In this document: positions 54,299 to 62,666 of the stretch, in pieces
Layout of the letters: every line of letters begins with the position of its first letter
Position numbering within the stretch: the stretch's first letter is position 1
Assembly (NCBI RefSeq): GCF_000734895.2
Contig: NZ_CP011382.1
Location: 1,404,700 to 1,468,699, forward strand
DNA: 64,000 nt
Source: Calothrix sp. 336/3
GTDB lineage: Bacteria > Cyanobacteriota > Cyanobacteriia > Cyanobacteriales > Nostocaceae
Direction of reading: 5' to 3'
The notes under the pieces: generated by a model
What the model was told of the DNA's origin: nothing
The model's database searches: none
Seen by the model: only the letters and a program-made list of their open reading frames with translations
Translations under genes and position numbers: made by a program

Positions 54299-54721
54299 TT
54301 ATTCGGGGAATAGCCAGCTTTTGACTTTTGCTAAACTTTGCCAGTCTGGTTTGCGACTGAAACCGTCTTCAATGCTGCTGAGAATTTCTTCTCGCCATTC
54401 TGGATTGACAAACATCAGTTGATGGGCAAAATCAACGTGTTGGCGTAAACCTTTTTGCCCAGTTTCTAGCATCGCTACAGCTAAATTTACCCTAGCTTGG
54501 GGGTCTTGGGGGTTAAGTTTCACAGCTTTTTGTGCTGCTTTCATTGCAGAACTGGGTTTTTCTTCCAATAAATATAACCAAGCTAAACAAGTCCAAGCGG
54601 GACTACTTTTAGGTGCGCGATCGCAAATGTCCTTAAATACAGGAATCAAATCAGCCGGAGCTTCCCCAGCTTTATAACGTTCTAAAGCTGTATCAAACAG
54701 ACTTTCTACAGTTTGAGTCAT
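54299..54721 (-). CDS. TPR-containing protein
   Basis: A protein of about 140 residues. I chose the ATG at 54721 over a TTG at 54742. Two to three tetratricopeptide-like helical pairs are visible: 'DTALERYKAGEAPADLIPVF', 'AWTCLAWLYLLEEKPSSAMK' and 'AQKAVKLNPQDPQARVNLAV'. It is soluble, without a signal peptide, and probably an adaptor. This type is conserved in cyanobacteria, but no partner is evident here. Confidence 0.82.
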   Translation of the reverse strand: MTQTVESLFDTALERYKAGEAPADLIPVFKDICDRAPKSSPAWTCLAWLYLLEEKPSSAMKAAQKAVKLNPQDPQARVNLAVAMLETGQKGLRQHVDFAHQLMFVNPEWREEILSSIEDGFSRKPDWQSLAKVKSWLFPE

Positions 54722-55085
54722 TACAAATGAGTCGATAGTCAACAGTCAATAGTCAATGATTAAGGGTTCGGTGTCAATATTGACATAGCTCCTCGTCCGT
54801 TGATGAGCGAGGATTCCTTGACACTTCACTAGCCGATGCTACCAAAGTAGTCTTACCCAGCCTCCATGTCCGTTTATAGTCTCCCAATGGACTGTGGCGA
54901 CTATATGTATTTTATCAGAAAGCCGTCCATAGAAGGCTTGTACTGAGCCTGCCGAAGTCACGGGCTGATATATCCCATTATTTTCCGTCAACGGGTTGGG
55001 GAGAGGGTATGGGAAGGGTGTGGATTCTGTTTCCTTCCCTATTACTCCTTCGACTTACCTCGCTACAAGTCAGTCATGGCAAGTA
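54722..55085. other. 364-bp intergenic region
   Basis: It includes a hairpin TATAGTC...GACTATA at 54874-54906 and the palindromic 'CTTGTACTGAGCCTGCCGAAG' type segment near 54938-54960 that recurs in many bacterial genomes. No convincing gene was found. Confidence 0.5.
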
Positions 55086-55454
55086 TTACACACCAAAGGA
55101 CTTACCACAACCACAGGTTTGAGCTGCATTCGGATTAGTGAATTGGAAACCGCCACCGATCATCGCGTCGCTGTAATCTAGCATTAAACCATAAAGATAC
55201 AATAGACTCTTGCGATCGCAGACGATTTTAAAACCGTCGTAATCAAAAACATCATCTTTGTCAGTAATTTTGCTGACATCTTCAAAATCCATCATGTAAG
55301 ACATCCCGGAACAGCCACCTTGACGCACCCCGACGCGCAAACAAAGGTCTTCTCCTTGGCTGCTGCGGAGCATTTTTACCTGTCTGAGTGCTGATTCGCT
55401 TAACTGAATACCCCGTTGTTGAGACTGTTGTTGAGACTGAGTTGCCTGTGTCAT
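55086..55454 (-). CDS. A-type iron-sulfur cluster carrier (IscA/SufA-like)
   Basis: A 122-residue HesB/IscA-family protein: '[12 protein letters not shown]', '[19 protein letters not shown]' with the first Cys, and the C-terminal 'CGCGKSF' with the other two. All three cluster ligands are present. It binds and delivers Fe-S or iron to apoproteins in the cytoplasm. The AGGAG before the ATG is good. Cyanobacteria usually have several; which one this is cannot be decided. Confidence 0.94.
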   Translation of the reverse strand: MTQATQSQQQSQQRGIQLSESALRQVKMLRSSQGEDLCLRVGVRQGGCSGMSYMMDFEDVSKITDKDDVFDYDGFKIVCDRKSLLYLYGLMLDYSDAMIGGGFQFTNPNAAQTCGCGKSFGV

Positions 55455-55709
55455 TTGTTGCTCTACTCCTTAATAATTTAAAGAACTCTCACCCCAAGAT
55501 TAAGTCATCAGAGGATTTGAAAAAGTATTTATCTTCATCCCTCTATTTTAGCGAGATGCATAACCAGTTCAGCGCAGGAAATAATTTGAGATTTGCGGAT
55601 GGGGATGAGGTGATAGTCTATCCAGGGTTCAAAATATGGGTTCAAAATATGATTTGTACTCTGGATTTTTATTTAGCACTGCCAAAAAAATCCCTACTCC
55701 TACACACAT

Positions 55710-55893
55710 AATACTAATTCTCCAAAATAACGCTACACATAGACAGCAGGGGGAGAATTATAGCGTTTCCCAATCAGATGAAATACAACCCCACCCGCCC
55801 TATCGGGCACCCTCCGCAAAATCGGGGAGGGCTGGTTCTTCCATACCTCACTAGAATGAGAAACGCTATATCTGTAGCGGAATTAAGAGAAAT
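55710..55893. repeat. Dispersed repeat copy interrupted by a MITE
   Basis: The left half (55710-55758) matches 15949-15994, and the right half (55871-55893) matches the continuation there (CTGTCGCCGAAATT type). Between them is the 108-bp element at 55761-55868. Confidence 0.75.
55761..55868. mobile_element. MITE (copy B) with perfect 9-bp inverted ends and TA duplication
   Basis: It starts TAGCGTTTC and ends GAAACGCTA, with TA on both sides, inside another repeat. The unoccupied copy at 15949 reads GAATTATCTG at the junction, which is exactly what remains if the element and one TA are removed. This shows both the boundaries and the TA target. Confidence 0.85.
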
Positions 55894-55911
55894 TGTATAA
55901 AAACTCAACAA

Positions 55912-56499
55912 TCAGCGTTGATGCCGAATTAATAGAGTCTCGACTAAAATTTGAGCCGTTTTCAACCGTTGGGGGTCATTGGATTGGGCAACCCATGCTG
56001 CCAACTCATTCAGGGAACCGTTTAACAAATGGGCAAAACCTTGAGCATCAATCGTATTCAGTTTTCCCTCGTTGACAACTGTCTGAATTGATTCATAGAG
56101 CAATCCAAACCCATACTGATCAAACTCAACTAAGGTTTCTGCGGCTAAAACTGCTGGTGCTTCAATATATACCAACCGCCGCAAATCTCCTTGCTGGGCA
56201 ATTTCTAAAAATGCCTGACAGCCTACAATTAACTGTTCCCAAGGGTCTTCTATAGTCTCTACCTGGTTGTGAATGTAGTCTGTCATCTCCCCATAGGCTT
56301 CGGCAACTACAGCCTTGAAAACCCCTAGCTTATCGTGAAATTGATGATACAACGCCCCACGAGTAATCCCCAATCCGTTGATAATTTCCTCGGTTCCAGT
56401 TGCCGCATATCCTTTGGTGGCAAATAGTTGACGCGCCCGATCGAGAATAGCACGGCGAGTACGTAGGGTTTGTTCAGCTTTGGTTAACTTGGCGGACAT
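55912..56499 (-). CDS. TetR-family transcription regulator
   Basis: A 195-residue regulator with an N-terminal HTH ('ILDRARQLFATKGYAATGTEEIINGLGITRGALYHQFHDK', split over residues 17-56) typical of TetR, and a variable C-terminal ligand-binding domain. It is divergent from a GNAT gene. The intervening region has two copies of GATACATAC-type palindromic sites. It most likely represses itself and the GNAT-SDR operon until an inducer binds. Confidence 0.93.
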   Translation of the reverse strand: MSAKLTKAEQTLRTRRAILDRARQLFATKGYAATGTEEIINGLGITRGALYHQFHDKLGVFKAVVAEAYGEMTDYIHNQVETIEDPWEQLIVGCQAFLEIAQQGDLRRLVYIEAPAVLAAETLVEFDQYGFGLLYESIQTVVNEGKLNTIDAQGFAHLLNGSLNELAAWVAQSNDPQRLKTAQILVETLLIRHQR

Positions 56500-56522
56500 G
56501 GCAGATTATTCACATTTAACAT

Positions 56523-56538
56523 TCATACAGTATGTATC
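56523..56538. promoter_or_regulatory. Candidate TetR operator 1
   Basis: TCATACAGTATGTATC contains the palindrome CATACAGTATG. The complement begins GATACATACTG, shared with operator 2. It sits at the start of the regulator gene and just before the -35 box of the divergent gene. Confidence 0.6.
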
Positions 56539-56568
56539 TTGACAACAGCCCAGAAGATTCTCTATTTT
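56539..56568 (+). promoter_or_regulatory. Promoter of the GNAT-SDR operon
   Basis: TTGACA (-35) at 56539-56544 and TATTTT (-10) at 56563-56568 are separated by 18 bases. The promoter lies between the two operators, as in TetR-controlled divergent promoters. Confidence 0.6.
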
Positions 56569-56569
56569 A

Positions 56570-56588
56570 GATACATACAGATTGTATC
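56570..56588. promoter_or_regulatory. Candidate TetR operator 2
   Basis: GATACATACAGATTGTATC has inverted half-sites GATACA and TGTATC. It lies directly after the -10 box of the GNAT promoter, so binding would block initiation. Confidence 0.6.
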
Positions 56589-56614
56589 TTTTTTTTGACC
56601 TCCAGGAGGTTGTG

Positions 56615-57286
56615 ATGACAGTCGAACTTCGTACCCGCAAAGCTACCTATGCAGATATTCCTTTCCTTGCCAGAATAGTATATGAAGCCTCTTTACCGCC
56701 TTTGAATCATTGTTTTTGGGGAGACTTGTTGCCAGAGGGAACCAGTTCATTGGCATTTATTGAGGCAATGTTGAGGGCGGATGCTTCTAATTGGGGTAAC
56801 GCGCAAGATTTCTTGATTTTAGAAGCCGAAGGCAAGCCCGTAGCCGCAGCAGCAGGCTATACACCGAATTTAGAAGATTACTGTCCTTTGCGTCTATCTT
56901 GTATGGAGGCGATCGCCCACCACTTAAATTGGTCATCAGAAGTTGCCGCAGCTTTTAGCGATCGCTACTTGCAATATTGGGGAGGGAATTGCCAACCGAT
57001 TTTTCTCGCACCCCAAGCTCCCTGGATTATTGAAACTGTGGCAGTAGTACCGGAAGCACGGGGGCAAGGATTGGGAAAAACTGTGGTGAGAGCTTTGTTA
57101 GAAGCCGGGAAAGCACAACAGTATTCTCACGCAGGAATCATGATAATAAATGGTAACAATACAGCCCTTCGTACTTATGAGTCTGTTGGCTTTCAGCCAT
57201 ACCAAACCTTTTATAGCGCCTACTTTTGGGATAATTATCAGATAGATTTCCCAGGTGTGACTAAGTTTACTCTTCGTCTAAATTAG
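56615..57286 (+). CDS. GNAT-family N-acetyltransferase
   Basis: A 223-residue protein. The ATG at 56615 is preferred because AGGAGG lies 5 bases upstream. The start 'RTKATYADIPFLARIVYEA'-like segment, 'TVAVVPEARGQGLGKTVVRALL' (motif A, pyrophosphate loop RGQGLG), and 'NTALRTYESVGFQPYQTFYS' (motif B) define it. It stands first in a two-gene operon controlled by the divergent TetR gene; the next gene starts one base after its stop. A detoxifying or resistance role is plausible. The substrate is unknown. Confidence 0.9.
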   Translation: MTVELRTRKATYADIPFLARIVYEASLPPLNHCFWGDLLPEGTSSLAFIEAMLRADASNWGNAQDFLILEAEGKPVAAAAGYTPNLEDYCPLRLSCMEAIAHHLNWSSEVAAAFSDRYLQYWGGNCQPIFLAPQAPWIIETVAVVPEARGQGLGKTVVRALLEAGKAQQYSHAGIMIINGNNTALRTYESVGFQPYQTFYSAYFWDNYQIDFPGVTKFTLRLN

Positions 57287-57287
57287 T

Positions 57288-57989
57288 ATGTCTAAGTCAT
57301 TCCAGACAATGCTTGTAGCTGGTGCTAGTCGGGGAATTGGACTTGCGGTTGCCGAACATTTAGCACCCCAATCCCAGCGCTTGCTGGCAGTTTCTCGGAC
57401 TTTTGCACCGATTGGAGAATGGATTCAGGCAGATTTATCGCAACTAGAGGGTGTGGAAAAGGTGGCAGAGGCGATTGGTGGCGATCGCCTGGATGGATTG
57501 TTATACATGGGGGGAACTTGGGAAACCCATGCATTTACTCGCCAATACAGCTTTGAAGATTGCTCGGATATAGATATTGCCAGAGTTATTGCGGTGAATT
57601 TAGTCGCACCAATTCGTTTGGCGAAAGCTTTACTACCAGCATTACGGCAATCGGATAACCCGAAAATTATTTTTATGGGTTCCCTTTCGGGAAGGGATAA
57701 CTTTTCCGGGCGAGAAGTTGCCAATAGTGCCTCCAAATTTGGGTTGCGGGGTGTGGTGCATTCCTTGCGTGAAGAGTTGCGTTCCCAGCAAATTGGTGTA
57801 ACAGTGATTAATCCCGGAAATGTTGGCACACCGGAAGTTATAGCCGATTTGCAAGCAAATAACCTGTTGGGTGGTGAGGCAATTCCTTTAACAGATTTAT
57901 TGAAGATTATTGATTGTGTCCTCTCATTATCAAGAGCTACTTGTGTGAAGGAGATTGATGTACCTGCAATGTTAGGTGAGGGAGCTTGA
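57288..57989 (+). CDS. Short-chain dehydrogenase/reductase (SDR)
   Basis: A 233-residue SDR: 'VAGASRGIGLAVAEHLA' cofactor loop, 'LLYMGGTWETH' in place of NNAG, 'MGSLSGRDNFSGREVANSASK' with the Ser and a Tyr-less SAS-K. The catalytic Tyr of YxxxK is replaced by Asn/Ser (NSASK), so activity may be altered. It starts one base after the GNAT stop codon, so it is translationally coupled and under the same TetR control. Confidence 0.87.
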   Translation: MSKSFQTMLVAGASRGIGLAVAEHLAPQSQRLLAVSRTFAPIGEWIQADLSQLEGVEKVAEAIGGDRLDGLLYMGGTWETHAFTRQYSFEDCSDIDIARVIAVNLVAPIRLAKALLPALRQSDNPKIIFMGSLSGRDNFSGREVANSASKFGLRGVVHSLREELRSQQIGVTVINPGNVGTPEVIADLQANNLLGGEAIPLTDLLKIIDCVLSLSRATCVKEIDVPAMLGEGA

Positions 57990-58022
57990 GTAAATTGAGA
58001 CGTGGGCAATTTCTAGAGATGG

Positions 58023-58508
58023 CTATCTACCACTGAGGAAAGCATTCACAAGTGCTTCTACTAAAGCGTTACGCTGCTTGCGGTTGAGACGTTTGATCAC
58101 AGCGCGATCGCCATCGAGGGGATTTTTCTTTAAACTATCGTTTCCTGGATAGCTGGAATCATAGATAATTTCATTCACACCCAGGTAATCAGCTAAAGTT
58201 AATTTCCAATCTAGGCGAAAGTTAGGGCTACGTCCTTTAATATACATATGGTAGTTAACCATACGACTGACAAGAGTATTTCTCTCTGCGACTTTGCTGC
58301 TTTCTCGGCTAATATACTGATTTTCTTTAGGTAAATCTGGTAACTGCTGATAAACTTGCTGCCAAGCATCACCAGTCGGGATATTTTGGGCGGAAACCGA
58401 GGTATTATCTAAGCTATGGAGACAAATAACTATCAAACCTGTTACAAGGAAGATAGTGATTAATTGCCAGTATTTATACAGGGGTGTCAAGGCTAATCGT
58501 CGCTCCAT
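58023..58508 (-). CDS. Exported or membrane-anchored protein, unknown
   Basis: A 161-residue protein with a strong N-terminal hydrophobic segment (about 15-33, 'LITIFLVTGLIVICLHSL') followed by 'SVSAQ', which looks like a signal peptide with an AxA-like site. The rest is soluble and polar with no Cys pair. 'NHYMYIKGRSPNFRLDWKLTLADYLG'-like content suggests a globular periplasmic domain. I do not recognise the family. It lies 101 bp downstream of rpoZ on the same strand. Confidence 0.7.
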   Translation of the reverse strand: MERRLALTPLYKYWQLITIFLVTGLIVICLHSLDNTSVSAQNIPTGDAWQQVYQQLPDLPKENQYISRESSKVAERNTLVSRMVNYHMYIKGRSPNFRLDWKLTLADYLGVNEIIYDSSYPGNDSLKKNPLDGDRAVIKRLNRKQRNALVEALVNAFLSGR

Positions 58509-58551
58509 GGAAATTTTGGTGATTGATGATTTTTCCGAGGGTTTTTATCAG

Positions 58552-58578
58552 ATCCCCGACTCCAAAAAAATCGGGGAT
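58552..58578 (-). terminator. Hairpin after rpoZ
   Basis: On the minus strand ATCCCCGA and TCGGGGAT form an 8-bp stem with a T-rich loop between rpoZ and the next gene. The T-tail is weak (TGATAAAAACCC), so termination may be partial. Confidence 0.4.
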
Positions 58579-58609
58579 ATTGTCACTGGCAACTCATCAA
58601 AATTTAGTT

Positions 58610-58846
58610 TTAGACTTCACCAATAATCTCAGGTTGGGTTAACTCATCAGACATTTCAATAATTGCCCGCAGTACAGGTTTCATCATCATGTCTTCAGCG
58701 CTGTCAAAATCTTCATAGCGACGACGTTTAGCACGATTTGCCACCTGAACCGTAATGCGGTAGCGATTTGAGGCTGCACTAATTAAATCCTCAGCACGGT
58801 GCATAATTTGCGATGGGGTAGTCTCGAATCTAGAACGCTTAAGCAT
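58610..58846 (-). CDS. rpoZ: DNA-directed RNA polymerase omega subunit
   Basis: A 78-residue protein matching cyanobacterial omega: '[20 protein letters not shown]', then '[20 protein letters not shown]' and '[16 protein letters not shown]'. Omega helps assemble and stabilise the polymerase beta-prime subunit. It is transcribed alone or with the exported protein downstream. Confidence 0.95.
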   Translation of the reverse strand: MLKRSRFETTPSQIMHRAEDLISAASNRYRITVQVANRAKRRRYEDFDSAEDMMMKPVLRAIIEMSDELTQPEIIGEV

Positions 58847-58944
58847 ATTTACCGCTTTTGTGGGTCACTCACCAGTTTAACAATAATACACTTGTTACAG
58901 AAGCGAGCTATTCATCAGGAAAGCACAATTTTGTCGCTAATATC

Positions 58945-60411
58945 CTACTCCTTAGCAATTATGCAACCTGTACGGGGAGGAATTGTTAATTCTAAATAGG
59001 TATTGTGACTTTCTGGAAGTAATTGGACGATGGTTCCCGTACCATAGATGACTACCTCTGGTTGGCTGGTTAATTGGCTGATATCAAGATTGTGATTGAT
59101 GGTTGTACTGCCTGTATTGACAGCAATAATTAATACTTCCGTTTCCCGGATGCGAGCAAAAACGTATAGTTCTCCTTGGGCATGAAGAACTTCATAAGTA
59201 CCGATGCGTAAACAGGGATACTTGTGACGTAGTTGAATTAACTGGCGGTGGGTTTGGAGAAGTTCTTGATTCCAGTCTTGTGCTTGGGGAAAACCACGCC
59301 GACAATCGGGGTCAATGCCACCCATCAAGCCGACTTCATCACCATAGTAGATGCTAGGGGCACCGGGGAAAGTCATTAATAGTAATGTAGCTAATTTGAC
59401 TGTGTTGATATCGCCATCTGCCATGGTAAGTAACCGTGCGGTGTCATGACTAGCAAGCAGATTTAATTGGGTGAGTTGAATTTCCCAGGGGTAGAGCTGG
59501 AGGAGATTGTGAATTTTGGTGGCGTATTCTGTGGCTGATATGGGTGGATAGGGTTCGTAATCCCTTCCTTGGATGTGTTGGGGTTGAATGCGATCGCCAC
59601 CAGTAAAAGCAATTGTTGCTCCTGTAAATAAATAATTCATCACCCCGTCAAACTGGGTTCCATCTAACCATTGTCGAGAGTCTCCCCAAATTTCACCCAC
59701 AATATAAGCTTCAGGATTAATTGCTTTTACCCGTTGCCGAAATTCTTGCCAAAATCCAGGAGCGCTAATTTCAAAGGGCACATCTAAACGCCAACCATCA
59801 ATACCAAATTCAATCCAATATTCGGCAATTTTCATTAAATATTCCCGCACCTGGGGATTGTTATGGTTAAAAACTGGTAATGCGCGATTTCCTACCCAAC
59901 TACGGTAATTAGCTGGCGAATCACCTGTATAGGGGGCAAGGGGAAAATCTTCAATCTCAAACCAATCAATCCAAGGGGAATAGGAACCATTTTCCAAAAC
60001 ATCATGGAAAAAGAAAAAACCACGACTACAGTGATTAAAAACACCATCTAAGACAATTTTGATATTTTTTTCGTGGGCAGCATCTAAAAATTCTCGAAAG
60101 GCAATATTACCTCCGAGAATGGGATCTACTTGATAGTAATCATGGGTATGGTAGCGGTGATTACAAGCAGATTGAAAAATTGGTGTGAAGTAGATTGCCG
60201 TTATCCCTAAATCTTGGATGTAGTCCAGATTATCCTTAATTCCCCACAAATCACCACCCTTATACCCTTGGAGTGTGGGAGGAGCATCCCAATCTTCCCA
60301 TGGTGAACTACGTAAGAAATTCTGTTGATGTTGCGGACTTCTGGCAAAGCGATCGGGGAAAATTTGGTAAAAAACAGCGTGTTTTGCCCAGTTGGGAGTG
60401 TGAAATTCCAT
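58945..60411 (-). CDS. GH13 alpha-amylase family enzyme (neopullulanase/cyclomaltodextrinase-like)
   Basis: The 488-residue protein has the four GH13 regions in order: I 'LDGVFNHC', II 'GWRLDVPFEI' (nucleophile Asp), III 'VGEIWGDSR' (acid/base Glu), and IV 'LASHDTAR' (the usual NHD is SHD). It has no signal peptide, so it probably acts in the cytoplasm on maltodextrins or glycogen branches. The 'NWAKHAVFYQIFPDRFARSP' start is typical of neopullulanases. It is monocistronic. Confidence 0.93.
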   Translation of the reverse strand: MEFHTPNWAKHAVFYQIFPDRFARSPQHQQNFLRSSPWEDWDAPPTLQGYKGGDLWGIKDNLDYIQDLGITAIYFTPIFQSACNHRYHTHDYYQVDPILGGNIAFREFLDAAHEKNIKIVLDGVFNHCSRGFFFFHDVLENGSYSPWIDWFEIEDFPLAPYTGDSPANYRSWVGNRALPVFNHNNPQVREYLMKIAEYWIEFGIDGWRLDVPFEISAPGFWQEFRQRVKAINPEAYIVGEIWGDSRQWLDGTQFDGVMNYLFTGATIAFTGGDRIQPQHIQGRDYEPYPPISATEYATKIHNLLQLYPWEIQLTQLNLLASHDTARLLTMADGDINTVKLATLLLMTFPGAPSIYYGDEVGLMGGIDPDCRRGFPQAQDWNQELLQTHRQLIQLRHKYPCLRIGTYEVLHAQGELYVFARIRETEVLIIAVNTGSTTINHNLDISQLTSQPEVVIYGTGTIVQLLPESHNTYLELTIPPRTGCIIAKE

Positions 60412-60857
60412 GAAGATTTTGTCTATATTCTCTGACTATTCAGGTGCGATCGTGACAGATAGTAGTTACTTATGATTCACACTAACGATAGAAATTTTCT
60501 TGGTAATTCCCCATTCATCATCTCAAATTTCCAATTTCTCTGAACTGCGTCCCTAGAGACATTCTTTCTCTGGCTAATTTCGTTAAAATAGGCTGCTATC
60601 AATCAGATTTGTCAGAGAATAGCAATCTGATCAGCAAGTGGGCACAAATCAAGATAATCTCAGATAATTAGGGTTTTTTAGCATCTACTGAGAAGATATC
60701 TTGGCTGACACTTACTGCTTAATATTTCTTGGCAATGTCAGGAGCATTTGTCTTTGTCTTTATGCTGACCAAGAGTTGTGTTACCTTAACTGCTGAGATT
60801 ACTGACTAAATTTTTCTTGGTATCGCTGAAAAATGTAGGCAATGCTACACCCCAGGA
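60412..60857. other. 446-bp divergent intergenic region
   Basis: It lies between the leftward GH13 gene and the rightward WD40 gene. It is mostly AT-rich with two HIP1-related sites near 60450. It must carry both promoters. I see no operator, hairpin or small gene. Confidence 0.45.
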
Positions 60858-62624
60858 ATGCACATGGATTGGATTAGCTTACTCAAAGCTCAACAGGCAG
60901 ATTTTTTGCAACGGGTGAAAAAACCCAAAACCTATGATCTCTCTCTGCTAGAGAGTCCTGTCAAAGGTTGTCACAGTGAAATCATGGCTTTTTGGGGTGA
61001 ACCGCTAGGAAAAATCCTGGAAACCGTGCAACATCAAGCGGAAATTATGGCGAAAAGTCCACCACCCACACCCCCGGAGTATCCCGAACCTCCTGAGTGG
61101 GTAATACCTTTTCCCCGTTATTTTCAGCAGCAAGCAGAGGATTATTTATTGCGGGAGGAAGTTACCGAGCAGGTGATGACTCAACGTTGGGGAAAAATGA
61201 TGAAAAAAGTTCCCCAAAATACTCTCGAAGGTATGCTGTTGGATGATGAGGGAAATTTGCGGGGTGAGAGTAAGTTTCCCTATGTGGTGACAGGTAAGCG
61301 GAAACTGAATGTTTTGGTATGTGTTGCCGATGGTGAGAGCTTTAACGGAATTAAGAAGGATAAGGTTAAGTGGTCAATTACCCAGGATGATGTCAAGAAT
61401 TATCACTTATTTATTTTCTTATGTTTATTTTATCCTTTTACTGGTAGAAGGGGATATGAAAAGCGAGCCGTAATCACAGGTTTTTTACCCAAAGAGCAAA
61501 TTGATTTTAGTGAACCCAAAATTTTGATTTATCCCAGTAATTTATTGTATTCAGGGGGGGTGAGTTGGTACTTAGAGGCAATTAATACTCAACAAGAAAT
61601 TCCTCGCGCTAGTAAGGAAGTGATATTGTCGGAAGTGGTGCAGACTGTACCGACGGAGCATCCTTTGAAAAAGGTGGTTGGCGATTGGGAATGTTGGCAA
61701 ACTTTAAAGGGACATAGCCGGGGAATTAATTGTCTGGCTTTTAGTCCGGGAAGTCAAAATGGTAAAGCTTTCCCTATAGTAGCTAGCGGTAGTCGGGGTG
61801 AGACGAAACTCTGGGATTTAAGTCAGGGTGAGTTGATCGATACCTTACTGGATTATCCTTGGACAGTTTCCGGTTTAGTTGATGAGGTGAATGCTTTAGC
61901 TTTTAGTCCGGATGGGCAAACTTTGGTGAGTGGTGGAGCAGACTCAACAATTAAATTGTGGCACACTGGAGCGCGGGATTTAATTGATATTATGCACAAA
62001 CATAATGGGATTGTGCGTTGTGTCACCTTTACTCCCGATGGCAGAATGTTGGCTACTGGTGGAGACGATCGCAAGATTTTATTTTGGGATTTACTCTATC
62101 GCCAGGTGACTGTGGCTTTATCTTTGGATGATACAGCAGCTCATTCCTTGGTTTTGAGTCCTGATGGTCAAATTTTAGTCACTGGTAGTTACCGGAAAAT
62201 TAAGGTGTGGCATCTGGAGCAACCGATGAATAGTAAGTCTCCGGAAGCTGAATTAAAACATACTTTAATGGGTCATAGTCATATTGTCACGGCTTTGGCA
62301 ATGAGTAGCGATCGCCAGATTTTAGTCAGTGGCAGCAAGGATAAAATGATTAAAATTTGGCATCTAGGGTCAGGGGAATTACTGAAGACTCTCCCAGGAC
62401 ATATAGATGGAGTGTGTGCGATCGCCCTTAGTCCCAATGGACAAACTATTGCCAGTGGTAGTGCAGACAAAACAATTAAATTATGGCATCTGCAATCTGG
62501 GGAGCTTTTAGGTACGTTTACTGGTCATACTGATGCAGTCACCGCTCTGGCTTTTACTACTTCTGGAGAAATGTTAGTTAGTGGTAGTTTGGATAAGACT
62601 ATCAAAATTTGGCAACGGAGTTGA
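60858..62624 (+). CDS. WD40 repeat protein with an unrecognised N-terminal domain
   Basis: The 588-residue protein has seven WD40 repeats in residues 285-588 ('GHSRGINCLAFSP', 'ASGSRGETKLWD', 'GGADSTIKLWH', 'GGDDRKILFWD', 'GSKDKMIKIWH', 'GSADKTIKLWH', 'GSLDKTIKIWQ'), forming one propeller. Residues 1-270 ('PEPPEWVIPFPRYFQQQAED', 'GMLLDDEGNLRGE') match nothing I know, and no kinase, NACHT or protease motif is visible. Intracellular. The next gene downstream is a DNA methylase on the same strand, 42 bp away. Confidence 0.88.
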   Translation: MHMDWISLLKAQQADFLQRVKKPKTYDLSLLESPVKGCHSEIMAFWGEPLGKILETVQHQAEIMAKSPPPTPPEYPEPPEWVIPFPRYFQQQAEDYLLREEVTEQVMTQRWGKMMKKVPQNTLEGMLLDDEGNLRGESKFPYVVTGKRKLNVLVCVADGESFNGIKKDKVKWSITQDDVKNYHLFIFLCLFYPFTGRRGYEKRAVITGFLPKEQIDFSEPKILIYPSNLLYSGGVSWYLEAINTQQEIPRASKEVILSEVVQTVPTEHPLKKVVGDWECWQTLKGHSRGINCLAFSPGSQNGKAFPIVASGSRGETKLWDLSQGELIDTLLDYPWTVSGLVDEVNALAFSPDGQTLVSGGADSTIKLWHTGARDLIDIMHKHNGIVRCVTFTPDGRMLATGGDDRKILFWDLLYRQVTVALSLDDTAAHSLVLSPDGQILVTGSYRKIKVWHLEQPMNSKSPEAELKHTLMGHSHIVTALAMSSDRQILVSGSKDKMIKIWHLGSGELLKTLPGHIDGVCAIALSPNGQTIASGSADKTIKLWHLQSGELLGTFTGHTDAVTALAFTTSGEMLVSGSLDKTIKIWQRS

Positions 62625-62666
62625 GGAATTTAAGAAGGATTACTCCTTTGGTACTAAATTGGTAGA

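Larger units (their letters stand above)
55455..55911. other. 457-bp intergenic region with nested repeats
   Basis: It contains the promoter side of the IscA-type gene and, at 55710-55893, a dispersed repeat interrupted by a 108-bp MITE. A plus-strand frame of 107 codons here is not convincing, as it overlaps the gene and the repeats. Confidence 0.65.

Noticed and set aside
54743-55085. A tRNA-like stretch near the palindrome in the gap
   Set aside because: No cloverleaf could be drawn and no T-arm motif is present.
55388-55711. 107-codon plus-strand frame over the start of the IscA-type gene
   Set aside because: It is antisense to the Fe-S gene and runs to the edge of dispersed repeats; no independent evidence of coding.
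57425-58009. 194-codon minus-strand frame over the SDR gene
   Set aside because: It is the antisense shadow of the SDR coding sequence with no domain of its own.
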